Source: Jacaranda mimosifolia
Lineage: Eukaryota > Streptophyta > Magnoliopsida > Lamiales > Bignoniaceae
Direction of reading: 5' to 3'
Assembly: GCA_018894105.1 (NCBI GenBank)
Contig: CM032129.1
Span: 31,823,468 to 31,887,467, forward strand
DNA: 64,000 bases
Positions 45,296 through 56,014 of the stretch are shown piece after piece. The translations under genes were made by a program, and so were the position numbers. The stretch's first letter is position 1. Every line of letters begins with the position of its first letter. The notes beneath the pieces were generated by a model that saw nothing but the letters and a program-made list of their open reading frames with translations, did no database searches and was not told the DNA's origin.

Positions 45296-46657
45296 GTGGA
45301 AATGGAGAAGAAAGGGAATATTTTGATGCAAAGATATGAGATCGGGAAATTGCTGGGCCAGGGGACTTTCGCCAAAGTCTATCACGCCAAGAACTTGAAA
45401 ACAGGCCAGAGCGTGGCGATCAAAATCATCGACAAAGAGAAGATCATGCGGGTCGGATTGATCGATCAAATCAAGCGGGAGATCTCCGTCATGAGGCTGG
45501 TGAAGCACCCCAACGTGGTGCATCTCCACGAGGTCATGGCCAGCAAATCCAAGATTTATTTTGTTATAGAATATGTCCGTGGCGGCGAGCTTTTCAACAA
45601 GGTGGCGAAAGGGCGGCTCAAGGAGGACGCAGCCCGGAGATATTTCCAGCAGCTGATCGCCGCCGTGGAATTCTGCCATAGCCGGGGGGTTTACCATAGA
45701 GATCTAAAGCCCGAAAATCTCCTCCTCGATGAATTTGGGAATTTGAAGGTTTCAGATTTCGGGCTCAGCGCGCTGATTGATTCCAAAAGGCAAGATGGGC
45801 TTTTGCATACAACCTGCGGGACTCCGGCTTATGTTGCCCCGGAGGTTATAAACAAAGGAGGCTACGATGGAGAAAAGGCTGATATTTGGTCCTGTGGGGT
45901 TATTCTTTTCGTGCTCCTGGCGGGCTGTCTTCCTTTCCACGACTCCAATCTCATGGCAATGTATAGGAAGATTAGCAGAGGAGAATTCAGGTGCCCACAA
46001 TGGTTTCCCTCGGAGGTTAAAAAGCTGCTTTCAAGAATCCTGGACCCGAAACCGTCAACGAGAATAACCCTTTCCAGGATCATGGAAAACTCCTGGTTCA
46101 GAAAGGGTTTTAAAAGAATTGAATCCCCGGACCTGGATTTAGACGACAGGGAATATTCCCCCCGGAGCATCCTGGAAGTTGTTGATTCCGATTCTGAATC
46201 TTGTTCCAGGAAGCAAGAAGATCTTCCAGCAGACGGCTCCACGAAACCACACTGTTTAAATGCATTCGACATCATATCCCTTTCCCCAGGATTCGACCTG
46301 TCGGGATTGTTCGAGAAGGATCGAAAAAGTTCCCAGGCTCAGGCGCGTTTCACTACCCAAATGCCGCCGTCGATGGTGGTCTCGAAGCTGGAGGAATTGG
46401 CGACGATGGAGAGTTTCAAGATCAAGAAGAAGAACGGAATGGTGAAAATGCAAGGCATCAAAGGAGGGAGAAAAGGTCAGCTGGTTATAGATGCGGAGAT
46501 TTTCGAGCTGACGCCGTCGTTTCATATGGTGGAGGTGAAGAAAACCGCCGGCGACACCATGGAATATCTCAAGTTTTGCGATCAAGAATTGAGGCCTTCG
46601 CTCAAGGATGTAGTTTGGAGTTGGCAGCAGCAGCCTCTGCAAGAAGAAACACGTTGA
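45296..46657 (+). CDS. CIPK20: CBL-interacting protein kinase, CIPK20/5/25 type
   Basis: A 453-residue intronless SnRK3 kinase that is activated by calcium-bound CBL sensors. The kinase domain (about 14-268) has GQGTFAKV at 21-28, catalytic Lys43, HRD at 134-136, DFG at 154-156, an activation loop with [13 protein letters not shown] and APE at 181-183. The regulatory half carries the CBL-binding NAF motif ([11 protein letters not shown] at 322-324) and a PP2C-interaction-type region after SKLEEL. All key residues are intact. The start is the first ATG ([10 protein letters not shown]); Met3 and Met11 are in-frame alternatives. Intronless structure, sequence and position beside DOG1 agree with Arabidopsis CIPK20 (At5g45820). 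Confidence 0.93.
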   Translation: MEMEKKGNILMQRYEIGKLLGQGTFAKVYHAKNLKTGQSVAIKIIDKEKIMRVGLIDQIKREISVMRLVKHPNVVHLHEVMASKSKIYFVIEYVRGGELFNKVAKGRLKEDAARRYFQQLIAAVEFCHSRGVYHRDLKPENLLLDEFGNLKVSDFGLSALIDSKRQDGLLHTTCGTPAYVAPEVINKGGYDGEKADIWSCGVILFVLLAGCLPFHDSNLMAMYRKISRGEFRCPQWFPSEVKKLLSRILDPKPSTRITLSRIMENSWFRKGFKRIESPDLDLDDREYSPRSILEVVDSDSESCSRKQEDLPADGSTKPHCLNAFDIISLSPGFDLSGLFEKDRKSSQAQARFTTQMPPSMVVSKLEELATMESFKIKKKNGMVKMQGIKGGRKGQLVIDAEIFELTPSFHMVEVKKTAGDTMEYLKFCDQELRPSLKDVVWSWQQQPLQEETR

Positions 46658-47399
46658 TTACTTAGTTAGAATTAATTGATAATTATTAATATTGTTGAAT
46701 AATTTCCCCTTGTTATTTTTGGATTAATTCGCGGGTTTTGAGGTAGATCAATTTCATTTGTAGGGTTTGTTTCATAATTCAGAACCTTAATCAAAGCTAA
46801 AGTTATGTATCAATTTTTGCTCCTTAGTGTTCTTTGTTTGTTTTCTTGACTGATTTTCTGTAGTACTACTGGGCATGCAAAAGGGTAAGTTGGGTGCAAA
46901 TAAGCCTTTGAGATGTAAATGCACCATGATTTTATGGCAAATTAGTTTTGCAAATCCTCATATCTTCCTATGAATGTAATTTTCGTTTGATATTTCAATC
47001 TGCAGAATGTTATTTTATTAGATTAAATGATGGGTTTATGACTTTGTAGTGCAATGAGAGGTCGAAAGTAGTTCTTTAAAATAATTGGGATTGATTCTTC
47101 AGTTGGATGGATCAAACAGGTCCTACTAATTAACACCTCTAAATTATAAATTCACAACAATGCATTAGGATAGTTGGGATCATTCAACGCACTTTGGATC
47201 TTCTATTTTATTCTCTATTTCATCTCCTAGTTTAATTTGTTGTATTTATGTCAAGTGTATCTGATTATCAACCAATTATTCTTATAAGAAATTATTTAAT
47301 ATACATATCATATATTTATGAAATGAAATAGGGAATAAAATAGAATATTTAAACTGCATCCAGCAAAACCCTTTAAGGCTCTCAATGTTGGCATGCATG
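46658..47399. other. 3' flank of the CIPK20-type gene
   Basis: AT-rich with no gene. It contains a small MITE at about 47188-47362. Confidence 0.45.
47188..47362. mobile_element. Small MITE of about 170 bp, copy 1
   Basis: The left arm GGATCTTCTATTTTATTCTC and right arm GGGAATAAAATAGAATATTT are inverted. A second copy lies at about 59909-60078, sharing GTATTTATGTCAAGTGTAT internally. No TSD assigned. Confidence 0.5.
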
Positions 47400-47404
47400 A
47401 TGTG

Positions 47405-48086
47405 TGATGAGGGTTCGATCAATTGAAAGATAAATCAAAGGGAATTCTGGATGAGGTTCGACCTGTATGGTCGAACTCCAGTTGTGAAGGGGTTGAGTCT
47501 GGCAATCACTTAGCAAACATCAGGCTAGTCGAGGTACCCTCGGTTAAGGCACTCCGACGCTCAAGTTAGTACAGGTCGACCAGATAATGAGAGCGACAGA
47601 GTAAAGGCTTCTTGTCTATTTTAGAGCTTATCTTTAAAAGGGGTGGAATGAGTGTATTTATAGCCTTTTCTACTTGGAGATTTGTCTGTGATGCCCTTGA
47701 TGTACAGAGAGGGCCTTTGTCCTTGCATGAGGGGCAATTAGTCATCTGCCCTCACTCTACTAGTCCAGGTGGTTGTCTCCCCAGGTTCTAGGCAGAGTAG
47801 TACACTGTTGAAATGTCTGCCGCGTCAGGCGGTAATGGGGCTGCATACGCCATTAATGCGGAGGCATGCAGCCTGTCAGTGCATTTAATGCGGCAGAGGT
47901 GGTACCGTTCTATTCCGACCTCTCTGATCGATCCAAAGGTCGACCTGACAACATTTTTGGAGCGGATTAGCAGTACGGGTCGAGCACTGAAGTCGATTCA
48001 GGTCGATCGCGTCCATGGACCTTAGATGCAAGATTGGGCCTGGCGCTACATCTCTGAACCAACGTGGTTTGGACCATCCCATATCA
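47405..48086 (-). mobile_element. Solo LTR with 5 bp target duplication
   Basis: On the plus strand it runs from TGATGAGGG to CCCATATCA, the reverse complement of the family's TGATATGGG...CCCTCATCA ends. It is 682 bp, flanked by ATGTG at 47400-47404 and 48087-48091. A TATA-like element (reverse complement GCTATAAATACA) lies near 47660. It aligns over its length with the LTR at 28296-28955. No internal region is present. Confidence 0.85.
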
Positions 48087-48091
48087 ATGTG

Positions 48092-48905
48092 GATAAGGGC
48101 AAGCAAAATATGAATTATTAAGAGCAGAAGTGATGATAAGTGATGACTTTACATTGCATACTTGAAAATATGGTGAGTTTTGAGCATTTGTCAAATGATG
48201 ATATGGCGCTATAATGAGTGTCCCCATTTTTATAAATTAAGAGTGGAAATGATTCGGTTCAAAATTTTCTGATAAGACAATTTGAATCTAACTCGACCAA
48301 AAGAAATATTCATCTTGATTTATTAAAGATAAATACCGTCTTTTCTAATGTCCCCACTCCCCATCATGGTGAAGTTTCCACAAGGAATTGTCTGGATAAG
48401 TTTTTGTCAATTAGCTGCGATAGTGATGGTGTGTACGCATGAATTGGAGTGACAACGTGAATCACGAAAAGTGTATCTATCTGAAATAATATATATTAAA
48501 ATAAAGCATTAAGAGACCATATAATTTTATTTTCTAGAGATATTTTCATGATGAAAAGAAATAGTGAAAAATTAGTTATACGTGTGATTTTAAAAATAAA
48601 ATATTATTTAAATAATTTATTTAAAATGAAATAATTGTGTAGAATTAAAAATGAGTTGTATTTGAATATTGTAATATTTTGTATTAAAAGTTGTACAAAT
48701 ATGAGCATGAGAAAATAAAGTGTGAAAATGGAGAGAGATTATAATAATGTGTTTGAAAATATGTGCTAAGAATAAAAATGCATGTGAAAATAAGAAATAA
48801 GTTGATAGCTTTCTGTTTTTCATTTTTAAGAGAAAATGAAAATGGGTTTTAAAAACAAACCCAAACGGGCACTGAGGATGTAAGAAGAGGTCTGGTGGTT
48901 GAGTC
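48092..48905. other. Intergenic with degraded MITE
   Basis: No gene. About 48536-48885 ends in AACCCAAACGGGCACTG and resembles the Tourist-like family, but its left end is unclear. Confidence 0.4.
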
Positions 48906-49496
48906 CACTGTTTAAAAACTGGACCGGACCGGCCGGTCGGACTGTCGACCGACCGGCGAACTGGTCCAATTTTCTCAAAAAATTGAAAAAATAAAAAGGC
49001 CATATTTTGTAAAAATCATTCAAATCGGCTGGTCGGACTGGTGAATCGTTAACGATTCAATTGAACCGGATCGATTTTTTTATTTAATTTTCAATAAAAA
49101 TAAAATTTTTAAAATTTTTTTATGTCTAAGTACAAAGTTTGAAAGTTAAGATACATTTCACAAGCTATCTAAAAGTAAAAAAAAATCATAGTTTAGAATT
49201 TAGAATTAATTTGCACAATTTTAACTTTAAACTTTAGACTTGATATATTTAAATTGTTGTGATAACTTATAATATAAATTGTGAAATTTGGATTGTAATG
49301 TTAGACATTATTATTTAAGCTCTTTATGTTTTATATTTTGACATTTTAGTAATTTTTAAGTAATATATATAATATAAATATATATTTCGTAATTATGACG
49401 TCACGGTTCAATTATGGTCCGACTAACGGTTGAACCAGTGAAGTGTGAACCGATAAATTTTTCGATTCAATGAACGGTCCGAGTTTTTGAACACTG
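48906..49496. mobile_element. hAT-type MITE, CACTGTTTAAAAA family
   Basis: The ends are CACTGTTTAAAAACTGG and GTTTTTGAACACTG. Flanks GTTGAGTC (48898-48905) and GTTGGGGC (49497-49504) match at 6 of 8 bases. The interior aligns with 6440-7055 (shared GTGAAATTTGGATTGTRATG). Confidence 0.7.
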
Positions 49497-49504
49497 GTTG
49501 GGGC

Positions 49505-50078
49505 TTTCAGTTAATCACAAATTGAAGATTTGGTGGCATAAATTTATTGAGATTCAATGTGGGTTTCGCCTAATTAAGTTGTATAACCAAATAAAATGAC
49601 GTGATCCCAATCAGTCAATGAGCTAGAATTAATGCCTGATATTTCAATCAAATAATATAATCTCTTAAACTACATAATTATTTCATTTCAATCCAAAAAT
49701 ATAGGCATTTTTTTTTTTTTTGTGAGTATGATTTTAATTAATATGTGCTTTGGGAGAATAAATGTTGAAAGTAATATTGAAAAATGTGAAAGTTGTGTTG
49801 GAGAATATAATGGATTTTTGGTTATGTTTTGGGAATAGTTAAAAATTTATTTTGAAGAGCTTTGATATGTTTGTTTATATTTTGAGGGGGTATATTTTAT
49901 ATTGTAGTAGTTAAATCAATATTTTTTTGTTGGTTTTTAGAGTGAAAGTGGAATTGAGTTATTTTTTATTGTAAGAATAATAATAAAATATATATATATA
50001 TGTATGTATATATTAAAAAATGAGAAAATATTGGGAATAATGAAGAATAGAAAAATATATTTTCAAAGAACTTATTTT
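49505..50078. mobile_element. Left part of a TATGTTTGGTTATATTTT-family MITE
   Basis: From about 49745 the sequence matches the copies near 12.5 and 36 kb. It is interrupted by the elements at 50079-50876, and its remaining end (ATGTTTGATTATATTT ... AACATAACCAAATAC) continues at about 50877-50951. The first 240 bases hold nothing I recognise. Confidence 0.45.
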
Positions 50079-50406
50079 AGGGCCTGTTTGGTTTTATTTT
50101 CACATTCACTTTTTTCATTTTCTACTATTCCAAAAATGAAAATCACTTTTTATAAATTTTCACCCAACATCATTTTTATTTTCATTTTCAAAACGTATTC
50201 TCCAATAACCTATATATCTTTTTTCAATAACTTATATATCTTCTCTCTCTGGTCCATTATTTATATCTCTCTTCACTTATAACCTATTAAAACCAATATA
50301 ATTATTACATTTCCAACATTTCATCCAAATAGAAACTCATTTCTACTAACTAACTTTTCAAATTTTAAAAATGATGGAAATGAAAATAAAACCAAACAGC
50401 CACTTA
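50079..50406. mobile_element. Tourist-like MITE with TTA duplication
   Basis: The left end is TTA/GGGCCTGTTTGGTTTTAT and the right end is ATAAAACCAAACAGCCAC/TTA, so the TTA flanks and about 20 bp TIRs are readable. Confidence 0.6.
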
Positions 50407-50876
50407 CAGTCGTTTGTTTTCATTTTCAAACCTCAATTTTATTTTCTCCTCAAAATAAAAATAGAAAACAATAAACTTTTACACAATTTTCTCATACACT
50501 TTCTTTATCAAAACATTACTTTTTACTTTATCTCTCCATTTTCATACCTTTTTCAACCCTTATTATTATCTATATTTACTTTTTACATTCTCAATACTTC
50601 TCAAATAACACCACAAAAATATTATAAATTCAAATTATAATATTATTTTTTCAAACAATTACACATCATATCATCAATTTAAATTCAAAAACTTTCTTCC
50701 TTTTAATACAAAAAACACCCAACATCTAAATATATCTCATTTTCACACCTATATAAATCTACAATTTTAAACAATACATCCAAACACAACTCATTTTCAA
50801 AAATATATTTTCTAACTAATTTTTCACTATAAAATGAAAATAACGCCAGAAAATAAAACCAAATGGGCCGTTAGTG
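50407..50876. mobile_element. Second inverted-repeat MITE adjoining the previous one
   Basis: It runs from CAGTCGTTTGTTTTCATTTT to AAATAAAACCAAATGGGCCG. It is non-coding and directly abuts the element at 50079-50406. Confidence 0.4.
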
Positions 50877-50951
50877 TTTTGAAGAAAAAATGAGTGTATG
50901 TTTGATTATATTTCCTTCAAATAAAATTATTTTAAGAAAACATAACCAAAT

Positions 50952-51411
50952 ACTCCCATAGTTTCCCCTTTAAGTAAAAATGCCTACTGTTTGATGGACG
51001 TGCAACGTTACTTCCCAAATTTAGAATAAGTATTGGGTTCAAATCCACTCTAATCAAACTTGAAACAGAACCAGCAATATCATTCAAATTTGTACTGTTC
51101 AGAGCGACCAAAGTAGTCGCATAATGTGGACCTGAAAACACATGCTACTGTTCTTGAAAATTACGTATAACTGTACAGGAAAAATGGATAGAATCCGTAA
51201 ACCCCAAAGGTCCACCGGGAAAGAGACCTATTTCGTAAATTGCGGAGGCAATAGGGTACTTGACTTGGCATGAATTATTGTTAAGCATGATTCACGTGCA
51301 TCTACAAATATGTGATTTTGGAATTTTTGGTATTTTTTTATTTAATACTTGTGTGTGACTAAAATAATATTGAATTACGTTAACAAAATTGATCCAAGGT
51401 CATCTTGAAAT
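50952..51411. other. Intergenic, nothing recognised
   Basis: No gene or clear repeat ends. Confidence 0.45.
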
Positions 51412-51925
51412 CAGTGTTCGAAAAATCAGATTGTTCATTGAATAAAAAAATTTATTGGTTCACAATTTATTGGTTCAACCATTGGTCAGACTGCAATTCA
51501 ACTGTGATGTCATAATTACGCAATATATATTACTTAAAAATTAACAAAATACAAAAATATAAAATATAAAGAATTTAAATGAATATATTGTCTAACTTCA
51601 CAATTCATATTATAAATGATCATTGCAATTTAAATATTTCAAGTCTAAAATTTAAATATAATATGGAGGTGTACCTTAACTTTAAAACTTTGTACTTAAA
51701 CAAAAAAAATTAGAAAAAAAATGTTAATTTTATTAAAAATTAAATGAAAAAAATCGCTCCAATTCAATTGAATTGTGAGCAGTTCACCGTTTCGAACGGT
51801 CCAACCACCGGTTAAATGGTTTTCACAAAATAAAATGTTTTTTTATTTTTTGATTTTATAAGAAAATCAGACCAATTCAACGGCCGATCGACGGTTCGAT
51901 CAGTCTGTTTTTTTAAACCATATGC
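51412..51925. mobile_element. hAT-type MITE, CACTGTTTAAAAA family, reverse orientation
   Basis: It starts CAGTGTTCGAAAAATCAGA and ends near TTTTTTTAAACCATATG. The interior is the reverse complement of the 6440-7055 copy (shared block TTTAAATATTTCAAGTCTAA). The right end and TSD have decayed. Confidence 0.55.
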
Positions 51926-52157
51926 TCAAGACAGACCCAGAGCATAAATTATTTAACACTCCAATAGGTTATGTAACTCAAGTTTGATCCTATCAAAAGT
52001 GATAGAGAAGGTCAATTTGAGACATAACACAAATTAGTATAGTTGGGGAGAGATTCTTTAAATGCTAAAAATAGTATAGAAAGAGAGATCGAATAAAAAT
52101 AGCAGAAATGTAGCAGCATAATAACAATGAATATAGGTATATAAATTAGGTTCATAG

Positions 52158-52697
52158 CAATGTTTGAGAAATCGGACCGGTGACCTTATTGGTTACTGGT
52201 TCAACCGGTTCAATCGGTGTGACGTCATAATTATATTTAATATTATATAAATATATTAGAAATATAAAAACTATAAATATATATATGTAAAGAGAAAAAA
52301 ATAAAAATTAACTAATATCATAAAACTTTTTCCACTCTACTCCATAATAATATTCATACATTAATTTAAAATATCAATACATCAATTTAAAATATCAATT
52401 CATAAAATAAGACTTGCTAGAAACTATCGTTATAGAATCCATTACAACTTACAAAAAAATAAACACTAATTCAAACATCATAAAAGTTTCAAATATAAAT
52501 AAAAAATATTTATTTAATTAATTAGAAATTTTTATTTAAAAAAAAAACTAAAACCGATTTTTTTGAAAAATCGATTCACCGATTGAACTGATTTTTTACC
52601 GATTTTTCAACCAACTGATTTTATGTATCAAATCGGACCGAAACCTTGGCCCGTTCCCGATCGAACCGGCCAGTCCGGCCCGGTTTTTTAATCATTG
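52158..52697. mobile_element. hAT-type MITE with perfect 8 bp target duplication
   Basis: The ends are CAATGTTTGAGAAATCGG and TTTTTTAATCATTG. Flanks GTTCATAG at 52150-52157 and 52698-52705 are identical. Subterminal GGTTCAACCGGTTCAATCGG-type motifs are dense. It is 540 bp and non-coding. Confidence 0.8.
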
Positions 52698-52934
52698 GTT
52701 CATAGAGGTGGGGAGTATTTACAAAGCAATGCTGAGGTGGACATGTACGATTAGTCTCATCTAAGAACTAAAATGTTAATACGTGATTTTATTAGGCAGC
52801 AAGAGTTACAGGCTTACAGCGTGTCAAATTTGATTCGCATGAAAAATGCAGATCTTTAAAGTGGATCTTGAAAGCAATAGAATATTTTGGGCCTTTAGCC
52901 TGAACCCGAAATTAAATCCATCCTAAGGTGGCTT

Positions 52935-53430
52935 AACGGAATATGGATCGGAGTATGGGGCATGATTTTTATAACTTGAAATATTTGGGATAGGATATGA
53001 GGCTTACCTAATTCGCTCCAAACATGCCCCATAGCCCCACCCCAAGCATGTTCCATATAAATTATACATATAATAATAAAAATATATTATATATAATTTA
53101 TTTTATATTTTTTCAAATTAAGAATAATATTCAAATAATTTAGGATCGCTACTTTAATTATACTCTTATATCATATTTTACTTCTAAAATCTTATATTAT
53201 TTGTATAAATTTTTTATTTTTATCTCTAAAATTTGAATTTTAATTATTGTCAAGTAGCTTTGATTTGATGTTTTTATTAACTGATTCTTATGTTTTTAAT
53301 TCTTTTCGGGTTGATGAGTTAAATCCATCGACAGGACAGAATGGGATGAGACAAGTAGGGTGTGCAGCGAGATAAGGTCTAACGAGATAGGCATGGGTTG
53401 AACCAAAACCGCTCCATTGCAATCCCTGTG
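52935..53430. mobile_element. Dispersed AT-rich element, copy 1
   Basis: It aligns with 53936-54390 over about 470 bp: GGAATATGG..., TTATATATAATTTATTTTAT, then GATAAGGT...ATGGGTTGA and CCGCTCCATTG near the right end. It is probably a hAT-like MITE, judging from the TTGCCATCCCTA end of the second copy. No TSD assigned. Confidence 0.5.
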
Positions 53431-53935
53431 CTTGAATTGCCACCATAGTATTTTTAGTGATTCTGGTGGTATGTATCTCTGGCCCTAATCTATCTGGAAC
53501 ACTACAAACTTCGTGGAGGAAAAGAAGGCAACGAGACAATCTACTGTAGGAGTACTGGTTTTCTGGAGTACAACTGTACAAGTCCACAACCACCAACCCT
53601 ACTTTGGTTCTGCAAATGACAGGTCTGACTAAACCTGGAAAGGGACAGTTTTGGAGTCGAAATAAATCGATAAAATGACGAATGTATGGCAACCAAAATT
53701 CGACACTGCAAAGAAGAGGAAGGAAAAGGAAATTTGAAAAGACCAGTATGGGCCATAAGGGTACAGAAACTCCATTAGAGCATCTGGACCCACGATAATT
53801 ATGATAAGATGGGACAGGACAACATATATTGGGAAGATTAATTAGAAATCATAATGGGCGAATCAAAATTCAAACTCGAACTCAATCTTCCTAATTGGAT
53901 GAATTTATAATAACTTAAGGGGAATACGAGTTGGG
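53431..53935. other. Spacer between two related elements
   Basis: Slightly less AT-rich than the flanks. An open frame of 134 codons on the minus strand (53288-53692) overlaps the left repeat and has no recognisable domain. Confidence 0.4.
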
Positions 53936-54390
53936 GAATGGAATATGATTTTCATAATTCAAAATATGTGGGATGGGATATGACCCATATGGGATTTACC
54001 TAACCCGGCATGTAATCACTCCTTGGAAATGTTACATATAAATTATATTTATAATAATAAAGATATTATATATAATTTATTTTATATTTTTTAGATTAAG
54101 AATAATATCCAAATAATTTAAGATTGTTACTTTTATTTTCTACTTTACTTATAGAATCTTATCTTATTTGTATGAATTTTTTATTTTTGTACTTGAAATT
54201 TAAATTTTAATTGCTGTCAAGTAATTTTGATTTGATATTTTTATTGATTGATTTTGATTTTTTTAATTTTTTTGAGTCGCCAACCTGACAAAACGAGATG
54301 GGACGGGATAAGGTATAGCAGGGCGGGGTATGGGTTGAGCCAAACGCATCCCAAATCCGCTCCATTGCCATCCCTATATGATTTAGTAAT
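53936..54390. mobile_element. Dispersed AT-rich element, copy 2
   Basis: Second copy of the 52935-53430 element in the same orientation. Its right end ATTGCCATCCCTA is typical of hAT MITEs whose TIR reads TAGGGATGGCAAT. The left end is approximate. Confidence 0.5.
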
Positions 54391-54902
54391 ATATGCTTAC
54401 ATTCATTGTTATATATGAAAATTTTAATTTTGTGAGTTGCTTTAGTAATGAGAAATTTTATATCAAATAACGAATTTGAGCATTATTAATTAATAAATTT
54501 TTTTGTTGAAATGGCGATTAAATGCATTTTTTTAAAATTTTTCGACCCAAACATTTCAATATCAAATCTTATTTCATTTTAAAAAAATTATTATTTTTTT
54601 TGTCGTCCCTCATTCACTTAAACATTTTTTATAAGAACAAACACCATCCATGAGTACCAAACTACAGATCAAAATCGTAATAAACTATAATTTTCGTATC
54701 TAGCGACAAATCTGGGATTCTATGGCTTATTATTCCCAGTTTAGAGGAGAGTACTGAGACATTACCATGTGATCACTGATCAGTATAATAATTACAATAT
54801 GGACAACGCATTGGTCCACAATCTCCGTCAGGATCAATCTTTATGGTAATAAAGAAATGGGTTGCCATGCCAAGGCAATTATTGGCACAAGTGACTTCCA
54901 TG
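54391..54902. other. Intergenic, nothing recognised
   Basis: No gene or repeat ends identified. Confidence 0.45.
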
Positions 54903-55299
54903 TAGGGGTGTGCACAGTTGGCTAAATTAATTGAATCCAATCAGAATCGAAATTTTGATTTGCATCGAATATCGAATTAACTTTTTTGAAAAAAAATTGA
55001 TATTTGATTCGTTTTTTATTTTTTGCATCAATTTACTGAATCGAATCGACGATAATTGTTAATTAATATATATTGTTAATTATTAATTAATAATTAATAA
55101 TATATATTAATATTAATATTAATTAATTCTTAATTAATATATATATTAAAAATTGAAAATTTCGGTATTTTAATTTTTAACCAAACCAAATCGAAAAAAA
55201 AAATTGATTTTAACCGAACCAGACTATTTAGTTCGATTCAGTATTCGATACAATATGTTGGTGTACTTCAATTCAGTTTGTACCGAATGAACAACCCTA
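54903..55299. mobile_element. hAT-like MITE with TIR close to the complete hAT
   Basis: The left end TAGGGGTGTGCA differs from the autonomous element's TIR TAGGGGTGAGCA at one base. The right end (reverse complement) is TAGGGTTGTTCA. Subterminal ATCGAATCGA/AACCGAACC motifs are present. It is 397 bp, non-coding, with no intact TSD. Confidence 0.55.
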
Positions 55300-56014
55300 C
55301 GGATAGATAGGAATGCAGTCTTCAGAACCAAGATGCCAAAATAGACAACCCAAACATATTGTCCTGATCCTGAATACAAAATGGAAGAGACATTTTCACA
55401 CTGGATTCACCAACATGACTAGATCCTCCCAGCCAAATATAAGAATAAAAGCTGAAATTTGGCAACCATCTACTTTGATCTGAAATGATATGCAACTGTA
55501 TTCTTTCCGGGCTCGGGATATCTTCTAAAACCAGCAACAATACGAAACACAGATTGAAATAGAGAATCGAAACTAGACTCAGATCCAAATTAGGCTCCGA
55601 CAAGCATAGAAACGACTTGAGAAAACGGCCATGATTGTCATACCACAAGTTAGCCAGGATCTCCATAATGAAAATATTGTCTAAAACTTCAATGCCCTTT
55701 ATGCGGAAATATAATACAGAATGTATTGCAAAATGTGCAGATTGTTCATTTTGTAACATAGCCGCAGTCTTGGTATCCAACAGGCAAAATTCATCAAGGA
55801 GCAAACAAGAATACAGTCATGTATTCATTATCTAGAGGGTTTTACAGCATCTACTATAACACAAAGAGAAGTTAACAACAAAGATTGAAGATATATTCAA
55901 GCCATCTGCAGGGAAAAAAGACAGCAAAACAAAAAGAAACATCATACACATGGTACAAAGTGTTTAAAGAAAGAAGGAAAAGAAATGGTGTAATCTTTTC
56001 CGTTCTTTCTATCT
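55300..56014. other. 3' flank of the CIPK12/19-type gene
   Basis: Presumed 3'UTR and downstream sequence of the minus-strand kinase. A 160-codon minus-strand frame (55322-55804) lacks any recognisable domain and is not called. Confidence 0.4.

Noticed and set aside
47813..48106. Small frames on both strands
   Set aside because: Inside the solo LTR at 47405-48086.
53288..53756. 134- and 71-codon minus-strand frames
   Set aside because: They overlap an AT-rich repeat copy and its spacer, with no domain.
55322..55804. 160-codon minus-strand frame downstream of the CIPK12/19-type gene
   Set aside because: No recognisable domain or start context; more likely 3'UTR or downstream sequence.
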